Part shown: in pieces, positions 17,088-27,000 of the stretch | Layout: every line of letters starts with the position of its first letter | Numbering within the stretch: position 1 is the stretch's first letter | NCBI GenBank assembly: GCA_964411125.1 | Contig: CAYPJU010000002.1 | Span: 1-64,000 of the forward strand | Direction: 5' to 3' | Source: JBFIHF01 sp964411125 | GTDB taxonomy: Bacteria; Myxococcota_A; Bradymonadia; Bradymonadales; Bradymonadaceae | Length of the DNA stretch: 64,000 bases | Made by a program: the position numbers and the translations under genes | Notes under the pieces: model-generated | The model's database searches: none | What the model saw: only the letters and a program-made list of their open reading frames with translations | Told to the model about the DNA's origin: nothing

Positions 17088-19097
17088 GTGGACACTGGCG
17101 AATTCAAGGCGTTTCGGCGCGTACTCTTCACCGAGGATGGCAAACCGCTACCGGGCCTCGCCGTCCGTCTGTCGGAGGAATCTGAGGCGTTCGAAACGGA
17201 CGACGAGGGCCAGATCGAACTTCCGATCGGCGAGGGCCGCGGCACGCTCGAGGTGAACTACGAGGGGGAGTGGAAGCAGCAGGTCGTCCAGTCTGCTCGC
17301 GACTCGTCGCTCGTGATGGTCGATCTCACACGCTCTCCGACCATCTCGTCGCTCGACGCGGACACGAGCTTCCTCGACATCGGGAAGCTCAACCTCGGCG
17401 AGCGCTACGTCTACCTGGAGATCCTGGGGCGTGGCGGGATGAGCCTCGTCCTGAAGGCGAAGGACCGATTGCTCAACCGTGAGGTAGCGGTGAAGCTGCT
17501 CTCTCAGGAGCTGCAGAACCAACCCGAGGCGCAGGAAATCTTCCTCGCCGAAGCACGAAGTCTTGCGACGCTCTCCCACCCCAACCTGGTAGCGGTTCAC
17601 GACATCTGCAAAGTCGACGAACGCGTCTTCATGGTGATCGAGCACGTCGAAGGGAAGAGCCTCGAACATCTGGTCAAGCACGTCCGGCGACTCAACGAGA
17701 TCGTGACCTTGCAGCTCCTCATCCAGCTCTGCCGGGTCGTCGCCTATCTTCACGACCACGGGATCATCCACCGCGACCTGAAACCCGCCAACGCGATGAT
17801 CCGCCACGACGGCACGCTGAAGCTCATCGACTTCGGGCTCGCGCGCCACTTCGACGCGATCGAAGCGCGCGGCACACGAGTTCGCGGCACGCCCGCCTAC
17901 ATGGCCCCCGAGCAGATCAAGGGAGAGCCGCTCACTCCGAGCGTCGACATCTACCAGATCGGTGTCTGCCTCTTCGAATGCATCACGGGACGCCTGCCGT
18001 TCGTCGAGGGGGACATGGGGTACGCGCACGTCCACAAGGAGCCGCCTCGCATCGAGAAGCATGCGGTCGGCGTGTCGATGGCGCTCGGCGACATCGTCGC
18101 GGCGTGTCTGGACAAGGACCCGAAGAAGCGCCCCGCGAACGGACAGGAGCTCCTCAAGGAGTTGCAGTCGCTCTACCAGACGCTCGGAACCACCAGCGGC
18201 GGCACCTCGCTCGTCGAGCAATTGCGTAGCATCCCGGTCCCCGGACGTCAGTCGATCCCCGACGCCATCGACGAGCTGGACAAGCGTCCCGGCTACTCAA
18301 CCTCCGAGATGGAGTTGATGGAAGACGCCGGCAAGCATCTTCGCACGTCGGAGATCAAGATTCGTTCGGCCGAGGTCGCCGACGACGATCCCGCGCCCCT
18401 CTCCGGCGCTGCCCCAGTCCTGCAGCGCGATTCCTCGTATGTGATGAACCCACCTCCGATCGTCATTCAGCAGCCGAACACGGTCTGGCAGACGGTCATG
18501 GCGGCCGGTCTCATCGGGGCGATCGTCGCTGGCGCCATCAGTTGGGGGATGAGTCAGCGCGCGACGGTGCTGCACGGGACTCCCCTCCCCGCCGCGCAGT
18601 TCTCCGCGCCCCCCACCACCGGGATGGCCGTGGAACCGGAGAATCGAGCGCCGAGCGCGGCGGCGAACGTTCCGAACCTCCCCGCCCCTGCAGTAGAGGC
18701 AGCCGCCGCGAATGCGCCTGCTGAGGAGCCGCGCCCCCCGGAAGCGGACGAGCCGGCAGCCTCGAATGGTCCGTCCACTTCCGAGAAGGCCGCCGCTGTC
18801 GCTGCACGCGAGCGCTCGGCAACCCGTGCGTCGAAGACGAAGAAGGCCAAAGAAACCCGAGTTCGCGACGAACAATCCCGGTCGGAGCCGCCTCGCTCGT
18901 CCCCGACGGTGACCGACCTCGGCGCCACTTCCGCATCCGCCCCTGTCCGGCCACCGCCCGACAGCGAAGCCGCACCTGCTCCGCCACGCGGCGACAACGA
19001 TCCCGACCGCGCCACCCCTTTCTTGAAGGCGATGGACCCCGTTCGCGCCGGGTTCATCCACACCGAGAGTGGCGCCCGGTCGCTCCCGCGCGAGTGA
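17088..19097 (+). CDS. Transmembrane Ser/Thr protein kinase
   Basis: A Hanks-type kinase of 669 residues starting at a GTG with GGAG 7 bases upstream. Unusually, about 80 residues of beta-sandwich-like sequence, resembling a carboxypeptidase-regulatory or PEGA-like fold (PLPGLAVRLSEESEAFETDDEGQ), precede the catalytic domain. The kinase (about 105-365) has GRGGMSLVLKAKD as glycine loop, VAVK with the ATP-binding Lys near 134, HRDLKPAN, DFGLARH and GTPAYMAPEQ, so it should be active. A transmembrane helix lies at about 465-485, followed by a Pro/Ala/Ser/Glu-rich, probably disordered extracytoplasmic tail of about 180 residues. It directly follows the beta-helix lipoprotein gene, a possible partner or target. 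Confidence 0.92.
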   Translation: MDTGEFKAFRRVLFTEDGKPLPGLAVRLSEESEAFETDDEGQIELPIGEGRGTLEVNYEGEWKQQVVQSARDSSLVMVDLTRSPTISSLDADTSFLDIGKLNLGERYVYLEILGRGGMSLVLKAKDRLLNREVAVKLLSQELQNQPEAQEIFLAEARSLATLSHPNLVAVHDICKVDERVFMVIEHVEGKSLEHLVKHVRRLNEIVTLQLLIQLCRVVAYLHDHGIIHRDLKPANAMIRHDGTLKLIDFGLARHFDAIEARGTRVRGTPAYMAPEQIKGEPLTPSVDIYQIGVCLFECITGRLPFVEGDMGYAHVHKEPPRIEKHAVGVSMALGDIVAACLDKDPKKRPANGQELLKELQSLYQTLGTTSGGTSLVEQLRSIPVPGRQSIPDAIDELDKRPGYSTSEMELMEDAGKHLRTSEIKIRSAEVADDDPAPLSGAAPVLQRDSSYVMNPPPIVIQQPNTVWQTVMAAGLIGAIVAGAISWGMSQRATVLHGTPLPAAQFSAPPTTGMAVEPENRAPSAAANVPNLPAPAVEAAAANAPAEEPRPPEADEPAASNGPSTSEKAAAVAARERSATRASKTKKAKETRVRDEQSRSEPPRSSPTVTDLGATSASAPVRPPPDSEAAPAPPRGDNDPDRATPFLKAMDPVRAGFIHTESGARSLPRE

Positions 19098-19205
19098 CTC
19101 GAGCCCTCAGTTTTTTGAGACGAAACGACTGATTTCCGTCGGGGCACACGTACTCCACGCCCGCCAACCCTGCGTATCGCAACGGTTTATCCCTTGGCTT
19201 GCGAC

Positions 19206-19221
19206 TGGCACGCCCGATGCA
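19206..19221 (+). promoter_or_regulatory. Sigma-54 (RpoN)-type promoter
   Basis: TGGCAC (19206-19211), five bases, then ATGCA (19217-19221) matches the -24/-12 consensus TGGCAC-N5-TTGCA with one mismatch, and GG and GC are exactly 10 bases apart. The start point would be near 19232, leaving a 33-base leader to the chosen start of the Cys-rich protein gene. Confidence 0.6.
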
Positions 19222-19264
19222 AACTCACCGGTCGACAGAGGAAATCGAAACGATGGAGTCCACA

Positions 19265-20305
19265 ATGGATTTGAAACGAGTAATCACCCGGGTCGGCGCC
19301 GTGGCTGCGCTGACGCTCTTCACCCTCCCCGCCTCCGCCCAGGACCACGAAGACGAGTGCACGCAGGACGCCGACTGTGCGGACGGCTTCACTTGCGAGA
19401 CCGTCGACTACGGCTACTGCGAGGCGTGCCCCGCTCCGCCTCCCGGCGAAGAAGAGGAGCCGGGCCGTCCCGCCTGCGGCGAGTGCTTCGAAGAGAGCGT
19501 GAACGTCTGTTCGCCTCCTCCCCCCGAGCCCTGCACCGACGACTCCGATTGCGGCGGCGAAGAGGTCTGCGTTTCGTACACGTTCGAGACGTGCCAGAGC
19601 GCGCCGATCGCCCCCTGCGAGACGGGCAGCGATTGTCCCGATCCCGAGCCCGTGGAATGCGACGTCGAGTCCGAAGCGTACTGCGTCCCGCGCTATTTCG
19701 CTCCGTGCGACGCCGACGCCGACTGTGGCGGTGGGTTCACCTGCGAGACGATCGAGATCTGCGAGTGTAGCGGCAGCGGCAGCACCGTGGAGCCCGGAAC
19801 CGATGGCGAGGAGCAGCCGGTCGACGAACCCGACTGCACGTGTTCCGACAGCGGCGAAGGATACTGCGAACTGATTGAGAAGGAATGTACTACCGACGCA
19901 GACTGCGCGGGCGGTCACACCTGCCAGACCCTCGGGTACGAGTACGACGACGAGCCGATGGGAGGAGTCGTCTGTGCCCCTGACGAAGAGTGTCCCACCG
20001 AACCGATCCCGGACGAGGAACCGACCCCCGTCTCGCGATGTGCTCCGCCCGGCTACGGCTCGTACTACGGTTCCGCCGAAGATGCCGCTTACGGCGAAGT
20101 GTTGGCCGAGTCGACGGGGCGCGCCTCGTCCGACGTGAAGTCGGCCGAACGACAGGAGTTCTTCCCCGAGGACGCTGACGGAGAAGCAGGCGAAAAAGCG
20201 AGCGCGGCCGGTTGCTCGACAGCGGACGCGACGCCCCAGGCCTCGCTCTTCCTGCTGCTCCTCGCGGGATTCCTGCTGCGCCGCGATCGACGTCGCCGGT
20301 CCTGA
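19265..20305 (+). CDS. Cys-rich secreted protein with MYXO-CTERM-like tail
   Basis: A frame opens at 19199, but that lies across the putative sigma-54 site. The ATG at 19265 (GGAG 6 bases upstream) gives a proper signal peptide ending ASAQ; 19253 is the alternative. The mature protein has several copies of a Cys motif of the type CTxDADCxxGxxCxT (ECTQDADCADGFTCE, CDADADCGGGFTCET, ECTTDADCAGGHTCQ), separated by Pro/Glu linkers. The C-terminus has GCSTA, a hydrophobic helix (ASLFLLLLAGFLL) and RRDRRRRS, the layout of MYXO-CTERM sorting signals, where the Cys is processed and the protein is anchored at the surface. A strong terminator follows directly. Function unknown. Confidence 0.8.
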   Translation: MDLKRVITRVGAVAALTLFTLPASAQDHEDECTQDADCADGFTCETVDYGYCEACPAPPPGEEEEPGRPACGECFEESVNVCSPPPPEPCTDDSDCGGEEVCVSYTFETCQSAPIAPCETGSDCPDPEPVECDVESEAYCVPRYFAPCDADADCGGGFTCETIEICECSGSGSTVEPGTDGEEQPVDEPDCTCSDSGEGYCELIEKECTTDADCAGGHTCQTLGYEYDDEPMGGVVCAPDEECPTEPIPDEEPTPVSRCAPPGYGSYYGSAEDAAYGEVLAESTGRASSDVKSAERQEFFPEDADGEAGEKASAAGCSTADATPQASLFLLLLAGFLLRRDRRRRS

Positions 20306-20326
20306 CGCAGAAGCTCGAGGTTTCCG

Positions 20327-20354
20327 GGCGCCCGCATCGCGGGCGCCTTTTTTT
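20327..20354 (+). terminator. Rho-independent terminator
   Basis: A perfect 9-bp stem GGCGCCCGC/GCGGGCGCC with loop ATC is followed by seven T. It lies 21 bases after the stop of the Cys-rich protein and before the ttcA promoter, separating the two transcription units. Confidence 0.92.
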
Positions 20355-20375
20355 GTGCCGACTGCCGCTCACCGC

Positions 20376-20403
20376 TTGTTTCGCCGGACGAGTTCGGGAT
20401 AAT
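20376..20403 (+). promoter_or_regulatory. Promoter of ttcA, leaderless start
   Basis: TTGTTT (20376-20381), 16 bases, then GATAAT (20398-20403) is a good sigma-70-like promoter. The -10 ends 6 bases before the ttcA ATG at 20410, so transcription should start at or next to the start codon. No Shine-Dalgarno sequence is present. Confidence 0.55.
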
Positions 20404-20409
20404 CCGACC

Positions 20410-21180
20410 ATGGATGCACGACTCGAAAAGCGTATCTTCACCCGCGTTGGCCGGGCCTGTCAGGACTTCGAACTCATCGCGGAGGGGGACCGCATTCTCG
20501 TCTGTCTCTCGGGGGGGAAAGACTCGTACACCCTCCTCACGGCGCTGCAGCAGATGCAGCGTAAAGCCCCCTTCGAGTTCAGCCTGGTCGCGTTCCATCT
20601 CGACCAGAAGCAACCCGGATATCCCGCCGGGATCATGAAAGACTACCTGGCCGAACAGGACGTCGAGCACGTCGTGGTGGAGGAAGACACCTACTCGATC
20701 GTCAAAGAGAAGTTGCCCGAAGCGGCGACCCCCTGCTCGCTTTGCAGCAGGCTCCGGCGGGGCATCATCTACGGCTTCGCGCAGGAGTACGGCTGCAACA
20801 AGATCGCGCTCGGGCATCACCGAGACGACTCCCTCGAGACCCTGCTCCTGAACCTCTTCCATGCCGGACAAATTCAGGCGATGCCTGCCAGGTACACGAC
20901 CGATGACGGAAGGTTCGAGGTCATTCGGCCTCTCCTGTACGTCGCCGAAGACGACATCGCGCAGTTTGCCGAAGCGATGGACTATCCCATCATCCCCTGC
21001 AATCTGTGCGGCTCCATCGAGGGGCAGAGAAAGTTCATGAAGGGGCTGCTCGACGACCTCGAACAGACGATCCCGCAGGTCCGCAACAGCATGCTCGCCG
21101 CGCTGGGAAACGTGCGGGCGAGCCACCTCCTCGACCGCGAGCTTCTCGAGCTTCGCCAGCAACGACCGGAGCAAACGTGA
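20410..21180 (+). CDS. ttcA: tRNA 2-thiocytidine(32) synthetase TtcA
   Basis: TtcA activates C32 of certain tRNAs with ATP and replaces its oxygen with sulfur, using a [4Fe-4S] cluster. The 256-residue product has the PP-loop motif SGGKDS (residues about 36-41) and the two cluster-binding CxxC motifs, PCSLC (about 110-114) and CNLC (about 197-200). The ALGHHRDDSLETLLLNL segment is typical of the family. A longer frame is open from 20212, but it crosses the terminator and promoter, so the ATG at 20410 is chosen. The stop overlaps the GTG start of the next gene. Confidence 0.93.
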   Translation: MDARLEKRIFTRVGRACQDFELIAEGDRILVCLSGGKDSYTLLTALQQMQRKAPFEFSLVAFHLDQKQPGYPAGIMKDYLAEQDVEHVVVEEDTYSIVKEKLPEAATPCSLCSRLRRGIIYGFAQEYGCNKIALGHHRDDSLETLLLNLFHAGQIQAMPARYTTDDGRFEVIRPLLYVAEDDIAQFAEAMDYPIIPCNLCGSIEGQRKFMKGLLDDLEQTIPQVRNSMLAALGNVRASHLLDRELLELRQQRPEQT

Positions 21181-23195
21181 CATCACGTGCCCCACTGGCG
21201 ATCGCCGCTCTCCTCGTCCTGGGCTGCGGCCCGAAGAACTCGCCCGTGGTGCCCTCCGGAAACAACGACGGTCCCGACGCAGAGTGCCGCCGCGACAGCG
21301 ATTGCGAAGACTTTCACGTCTGTAACCGCGACGACGAGTGCGAGCCCGGCCCCTGCCTCGATGGGGAGCAGTCGTTCGGAGAGACCGACGTCGACTGCGG
21401 CGGTTCGACCTGCGGGGCATGTCCGCTCGACGCGGCGTGCCAGTTCGGGCGGGACTGCGAATCGGGGACCTGCACTCTCGGAGTCTGCGCGAACGACGGA
21501 GCCAACAACGGCACCGACAACAACGGCGCCAACAACGGAGGTCCCGGTTTCGAATGCGAAGACACCGGGGGCGCCGAACGGTTCACGCTGTGGGACAGTG
21601 GCATCGACTTCGAGCCCGGTCATCGCGGCCGGCAGAGTACGACGGGAGCGACCACCACCGGCGGAATCGCCGCCTTCGACTACGACGCCGACGGCGACGT
21701 CGACGTGATGGTGACCTCCGAGGGAGGCACGCTGGCACTCTTCCAGAACGACGGAAGTGGAGCGTTCTCCGACGTCACCCAGGCGGCGAACCTGGACGGG
21801 CTCACCTACACCACCGGGCTCAGCGTCGCCGACCTCGACGCCGACGCCGATCTCGACGTCTGGGTCGGTCGCTCCATCGAAGGATCGTTCCTCCTCCTGA
21901 ATCAAGGGGACGGCACCTTCCGTGAATCTGGTGCCCAATGGGGGCTCCCGGTCGAGGACGCGGGGAGCGCCGGGGGGACGTTCGGAGACTTCGACGGCGA
22001 CGGTGACCTCGATCTCTACCAGGCCAACTACTTCGGTCCATTCGACCCCGACGACCCGCTCAACCCCCCGGGTCCCACCTCCAACCGGCTGCTCCGCAAC
22101 GACGGAGACCGCTTCACGCTCGTCACGGAGGAGGCCACCCCCGGGTTCGGCGAGACGAGGGGCTCCACGCTCGCTGCGGCGTGGTGGGACTACGACCAGG
22201 ACGGCGACCCGGATCTGTGGGTGGGCAACGACTTCGGGATGCGTTGGAACCCCAACCAACTCTGGAGAAACGACGGCCCCGACCCGAACGATGCGAACGG
22301 GTGGAGCTTCGTCGACGTCGCCCCCGACGTCGGGCTCGACGCCAAGATCTTCTCGATGAGCACGACCCTCGCCGATTTCGACAACGACGGCGACCAGGAC
22401 GGCTACGTCTCGAATCTCGCGCGCAACGTGCTGCACGTCTGGGAGGGCAGCTCGGCGACCGAACAGGCCGTTCAGCGCGGGGTCGCCGTCAGCGACTTCC
22501 ACGATCCCAGGCCCGCTCCGACCGAGCCGCCGATGTACTCGTCACCGGAGCAAGGGATGGACGAGTTCTTCGAGAATTACTCCGATCCGAACTCCGAGCA
22601 CTACACGCTCACGTCGTTCGGCTCCTTCTTCTTCGACGCCAACCTCGACGGCTGGCAAGACATGTTCGTGGTCAACGGCTCCGTCAGCACGACGCTGGTC
22701 CCCGAAGGCACGTTCCAGCCGAACCGGGTCCTGATGAGCACGCGGGACGGCAACTTCGAAGAAGCGCCGTGCTGGTTCACCCCGGACATCCGCGGAACGA
22801 GCCGGGGCGCGGCGTATGCGGACTTCGATCGCGACGGAGACCTCGACGTCGTGTTCGCCGACCAGGGCGATTACGGCGAAGCGCAGGTGGTCCTCCTCCG
22901 GAACGAGCTCGACGTCGGTAACTACATCGTGGTGGAGCTCGAAGGCCTTTCCCCCAACACCCAGGCGATCGGCGCGAAGGTGACCCTCGTCACCGCCGGG
23001 GGCACGCAGACCCGATGGATCGACGGCGGGCAGGGATACATGTCGGTTTCGGAGCGCGTCGCTCACTTCGGGCTCGGGGAGGCCGACGCGGTCGAGTCCC
23101 TCGAGGTTTCCTGGCCCGACGGCACGAGCCAGACCGTGTCGGTCGACGCCGTCAACCAACGCATCGTGGTCGCGCAGCAACCTCCCCCGACTTGA
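21177..23195 (+). CDS. VCBS/FG-GAP repeat lipoprotein with ASPIC/UnbV domain (CRTAC1 type)
   Basis: The GTG at 21177 overlaps the ttcA stop (GTGA) and opens a short lipoprotein signal peptide ending LVLGC; the frame extends upstream to 21006 but only through ttcA. The 672-residue product has a Cys-rich N-terminal part, an Asn/Gly linker and at least six calcium-binding VCBS-like motifs (DYDADGDVDV, DFDGDGDLDLY, DYDQDGDPDLW, DFDNDGDQDGY, DFDRDGDLDVVF), which build a seven-bladed propeller. The C-terminal 85 residues are an ASPIC/UnbV domain (IGAKVTLVTAGG, SEPVAHFGLG-like SERVAHFGLG). Members are secreted and surface-bound; the ligand is unknown. Confidence 0.88.
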   Translation: MTSRAPLAIAALLVLGCGPKNSPVVPSGNNDGPDAECRRDSDCEDFHVCNRDDECEPGPCLDGEQSFGETDVDCGGSTCGACPLDAACQFGRDCESGTCTLGVCANDGANNGTDNNGANNGGPGFECEDTGGAERFTLWDSGIDFEPGHRGRQSTTGATTTGGIAAFDYDADGDVDVMVTSEGGTLALFQNDGSGAFSDVTQAANLDGLTYTTGLSVADLDADADLDVWVGRSIEGSFLLLNQGDGTFRESGAQWGLPVEDAGSAGGTFGDFDGDGDLDLYQANYFGPFDPDDPLNPPGPTSNRLLRNDGDRFTLVTEEATPGFGETRGSTLAAAWWDYDQDGDPDLWVGNDFGMRWNPNQLWRNDGPDPNDANGWSFVDVAPDVGLDAKIFSMSTTLADFDNDGDQDGYVSNLARNVLHVWEGSSATEQAVQRGVAVSDFHDPRPAPTEPPMYSSPEQGMDEFFENYSDPNSEHYTLTSFGSFFFDANLDGWQDMFVVNGSVSTTLVPEGTFQPNRVLMSTRDGNFEEAPCWFTPDIRGTSRGAAYADFDRDGDLDVVFADQGDYGEAQVVLLRNELDVGNYIVVELEGLSPNTQAIGAKVTLVTAGGTQTRWIDGGQGYMSVSERVAHFGLGEADAVESLEVSWPDGTSQTVSVDAVNQRIVVAQQPPPT

Positions 23196-23213
23196 TCCGA
23201 ATCTGACCCGGGT

Positions 23214-23705
23214 TCATCCCAGGTCGTGGCGCTCCACCAGCTCGTCGAGCAGCCTCTCACAGCATCGGTCGACGATGTCGTAGACCAGATCGAACTGTGA
23301 ATCGCCCCCGCCCCAGGGGTCGGGCACGCCTTCGCCGCGGTCTTTCTCGTTCGGCTCCCACTCACGCAGCAAGCGAATCTCCTTGCCCGCCGGCGCCCAC
23401 TTCAACGCCCCGCGGCGATTGCTCGCGTCCATCGCGACCAGGTAGTCGAACTCTTCGACATGCCGACCAGTGAGCATCTGCGACCGCTGGTAGCTGATGT
23501 CGAGCCCGAGCCGACGGTTCGCGACCGCGCGGCTGCCCGGATCGGGCAGCTCCCCGACGTGGTAGCTGCTCGTCCCCGACGACTCGATGTGGAACCGGTC
23601 CGCGAGGCCGCGCTCTTCGACCTTGTGCCGGAAGAGCCCCTCGGCCAGCGGAGAACGACAGATGTTCCCCAGGCAGAAGAACATGATGGAGATTGGTTCG
23701 CTCAC
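23214..23705 (-). CDS. Low-molecular-weight protein tyrosine phosphatase
   Basis: The P-loop CLGNICRS (C-X5-R-S, residues about 11-18) and the general-acid DP pair in DPWGGG near residue 130 define an LMW-PTP of normal length (164 residues). I start at the GTG at 23705, 7 bases behind the upstream gene; the frame is open to 23741 but overlaps that gene. Enzymes of this kind dephosphorylate tyrosine residues, often on bacterial tyrosine kinases that control exopolysaccharide export, or arsenate. No kinase gene is adjacent, so the substrate is unknown. Confidence 0.9.
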   Translation of the reverse strand: MSEPISIMFFCLGNICRSPLAEGLFRHKVEERGLADRFHIESSGTSSYHVGELPDPGSRAVANRRLGLDISYQRSQMLTGRHVEEFDYLVAMDASNRRGALKWAPAGKEIRLLREWEPNEKDRGEGVPDPWGGGDSQFDLVYDIVDRCCERLLDELVERHDLG

Positions 23706-23712
23706 GTCGCTC

Positions 23713-24015
23713 TCAGAAGTTGATGCGACGGCAGCTCCCATCGTCGCCGACGGCGATCTGCGGCTTGTTCGTGCGCCACAGGTAAGCGAACTGGTTCAAC
23801 ATGAACCCCACACCCTCGGCCGGATCGGGAACCGTCGCGGTGTCGATCACCACCTCCATCGCGTACGACTGACCGTCGATCTCGGTCTCGTAACGATACA
23901 ACTGTGCCGAACCGTCGAAGGGCGACATCGAAATGTTGTCCTCGCCAGGGGTCGGTAGATCTTCCGGCCAGTTTTCCTGCGGGAATCCAGCGCTAACCAG
24001 TTCGTCGATCGTCAT
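23713..24015 (-). CDS. Hypothetical 100-residue acidic protein
   Basis: No family is recognised. The ATG has GGAG 6 bases upstream. The product is acidic, probably cytosolic (no signal or membrane segment), with a predicted alpha/beta core containing YRYETEIDGQSYAMEVVIDT and a single Cys near the C-terminus. It lies 79 bases downstream of the giant TPR gene and 7 bases ahead of the tyrosine phosphatase gene on the same strand, and may belong to one transcript with both. The gap to the giant gene contains a GGGGGC/GCCCCC inverted repeat without a T-run. Confidence 0.6.
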   Translation of the reverse strand: MTIDELVSAGFPQENWPEDLPTPGEDNISMSPFDGSAQLYRYETEIDGQSYAMEVVIDTATVPDPAEGVGFMLNQFAYLWRTNKPQIAVGDDGSCRRINF

Positions 24016-24094
24016 TTTTTACTCCGGTGGCCGCCTCGAACTCCGAACGAGACGGGAACGTCGAGGGGGCAGACCATCCGCCCCCGTTGGTCAC

Positions 24095-27000
24095 TCACAA
24101 TTGCGCGATCGCGTCCCGACTCGCCTGATGATTCGGGTCGATGTTGAGCGCGCGGTTGAACATGTCCTTGGCACGGCGCATGTCGCCCTGATGCCAGCGG
24201 ACCATTCCGAGGTGGAAGTAGATGGACACCTTGTCCTCGTCCTTCTCGATGTTCATCTGGTGAAGCAGCAAGGTCTGGAAGATCTTCAGCGCATCGTCCC
24301 ACTCCTCGCGCTGGTACAGAAGCGTACCGAGACTGAGGAGGTTCGGAATGTAGGACGCATCGACCTTGTGGGCCGAGTCGTACGCCTCGTATGCCGCATC
24401 CAGGTCACCTTTCTGCTCGGCGAGCTTGCCCTGCAGGTGAAGGAAGCGGACGACCTCCTTCATCTTCCGCTCGGACCGAAGCTGTTCGATGATCGCCTCC
24501 AGGAGCGGCTCGGCCTTCGCGACCTCGCCGCCCGAGATGTACGCGTCGAGGAGCGGACCGACGATCTCCAGATCACTGGGCTTCACCGAGTACGCGAGCT
24601 CCAGCGCTTCGATCGAGCTGGCCACGTTGCCGAGCTCTTTCTCGGCGATCTCTGCCATGCGCAGGTAGATCGCGAGCTTCTCCTCCGCCGTCTCCCGATG
24701 GGATGCCTCGTACTTGAGGATGTCGAAGAGCGCCTTGTGCGCACCCAACCGTTCCCCATACAGCGACTTCAGCGCCGTGAGCGCCTCGTCGTGCAGCGGC
24801 TCCAACTCGATGATCCGAACGTAGTCGTTCGCCGCATCTTTCGGCCGATCGAGCTCGTCGTCGAAGATGTGCGCCCGATGCATCAGAGCCTCGATCTGCT
24901 CGTCGACGGTGCGACAAGCCTTCATCCGCCGCTCCATCACCTTCAGGCCGCGGTCCCAATCGCCCCGACGACCGTACAAGTCGGCGAGGACGTCGAGCGC
25001 GCGAAGATGGTTGGGATCGCTCTCGAGGATTTGCTCGAGATATCCGATCGCGGTCTCGTCATCACCGAGGTTCGCCGAGATGTCCGCCATCTCCACCTGC
25101 AGAGCGATCGCTCGAGCCGTGTTGCTGTTGGTGGAAGCGAAGACGCGTTGGTACGTCGACAGAAGCTCGGCCCAGCGTCCCTCCTCGCGGTAGATCGACG
25201 CGAGCGCAGCGAGCACCTCTTCGGAATCGGGGCGAATCGTGAGCGCCGCTTCGTACTCTTCGATCGCGCGCTCCACCTCGTTGAACTGGCGGTGGCTGAT
25301 CTCGGCCATTCGAACGTAGAGCGGGACTGCGACGCCGGCGTCGTTCACTTCGATTCGACGCCCGAGGACCTGCCGCAGCGTGTCCCAGTCCTGGATCTCC
25401 TCGTAGAGCTCCTGCAGCGCCGACAGGACGTCGTCGTCATCCGGCGACAGGATCAGCGCTTCCCGGTACGCGTCGATGGCTCTCGGCGTATCGTCCAGCA
25501 GCACGCGCGAGTAACGCCCCATCCGCACGTAGAGCTGGTACTTTCGGCTCTCGTCCGTCTCGAACATCACAAGCCGCTGCATGAGCTCGACGAGCTCGTC
25601 GTACTGCTCCGTGATCTCCAACAGCTCGACCATCGCCGACATCACCTGCGCGTCGCTCTCGTCGATCTCGAGCGCCGACCGATACGCCTCCAACGCTTTG
25701 TCGAACTCTTCGAGCTTCATCCGCTCGGCTCCGAGATCTCGCAAGATCCTCAAACGCTGATCCGGATCGAACACGACGTCCGCCTCGCGGGCGAGTACCG
25801 CAGCGAGCGACGCCGAGTCGCCCTGGTCCCGCGCGATCTCTTCCATCGCCGCGAGCGCTGCTTCGTTGTCCTGATCGATCTCGAGAATTCGCTCGAACGT
25901 CTTCCAGGCCCGGCCCACGTCATCGAGCCGAGAATAGGCGATCGTACCGGCGACCAGCGCCAGTTCCACGATGCGGACCTCGTCCGAGAGGCCCTCGATG
26001 ATCTCTTCGTAGAGCGCGACCAGCTCCTCGTGCATGTCGATGGAGTCCACGAGCGACTCGAGGCGAATCTGCACCTCGGTGTTGCCAGCGTCCGCCCGAA
26101 GCGCGCGAGAGAGGTAGGCATACCCGACCTCGAGGTTTTCGAGGTGATCCAGATGCACGTTGGCCATCTTCTCCAACACCATCGCACGATCGATCGGGTC
26201 CTGACTGTCGTCGAGCTTCATCTGGTACATCCGCACCAGCATGTCCCACTCGCCGAGCTGGTGAAGAATCGGCTCCAAGATGGGGATGATCCGCGAGCGA
26301 AGCTCGTCGTGCTCCAGCAGCCGGTCCATCGCCTCGACCGTGTTTCGGTGCCCCGGCTCCTCCACGAGGATCTGCGCATAGAGGTCGAGCGCGCGGTCAC
26401 GGTTCTCGAACATCACCTCGTTCAAGTAGCCGAGACGATAGCGAGTGTCGTTCACCGCGTCGGCGTCCGCGATCTTCAACTCTCGTTCGAGGACGTCCGA
26501 GAGACGGTCCCATTGCTGCTCGATCTGGAACAGCTCGTCGAGCGCGCCGAGCGCCGTCGGATCGAGCTCGTCGATCTGCAGCGTCTTCTCGAAATGCTCG
26601 ATCGCGGCACCGAACTCCTCCATCTGGAAGTAAATCTCGCCCAGACGGTTGTGCAGATAGCGCTGCACGTCGGGATCGTCCGTCCCGGCCTCGGCACAAT
26701 CCTCGTACACTGCGAGCAGCGTATCGAGAGAATCGAGCCCCTCCGCGAGCCGTTCGAGGTTCGAGCGATAGGGCTCGTGCCCCGGCTCTTCCCGCGTGGC
26801 TCGCCCGTAGGTGATGAACGCCATCTGCGGGTTGTCGAGCTCCGACTCCTGCAGACGTCCCAACTTCAGGTACGCTTCACGCCGCCGGTCGAGATCCTCG
26901 ACCTGTTCGAGCAGACTCTCGTACAGCTTCGCGAGCTCCTCCCACTCTCCCCCTTCCGTGAAGAGGTTCTCCAGGATCGCCTCGACCTCGATCCCCGTTT

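Noticed and set aside
24016..24094. Terminator between the giant TPR gene and the 100-residue gene
   Set aside because: A GGGGGC/GCCCCC inverted repeat exists, but no T-run follows it in the direction of transcription.
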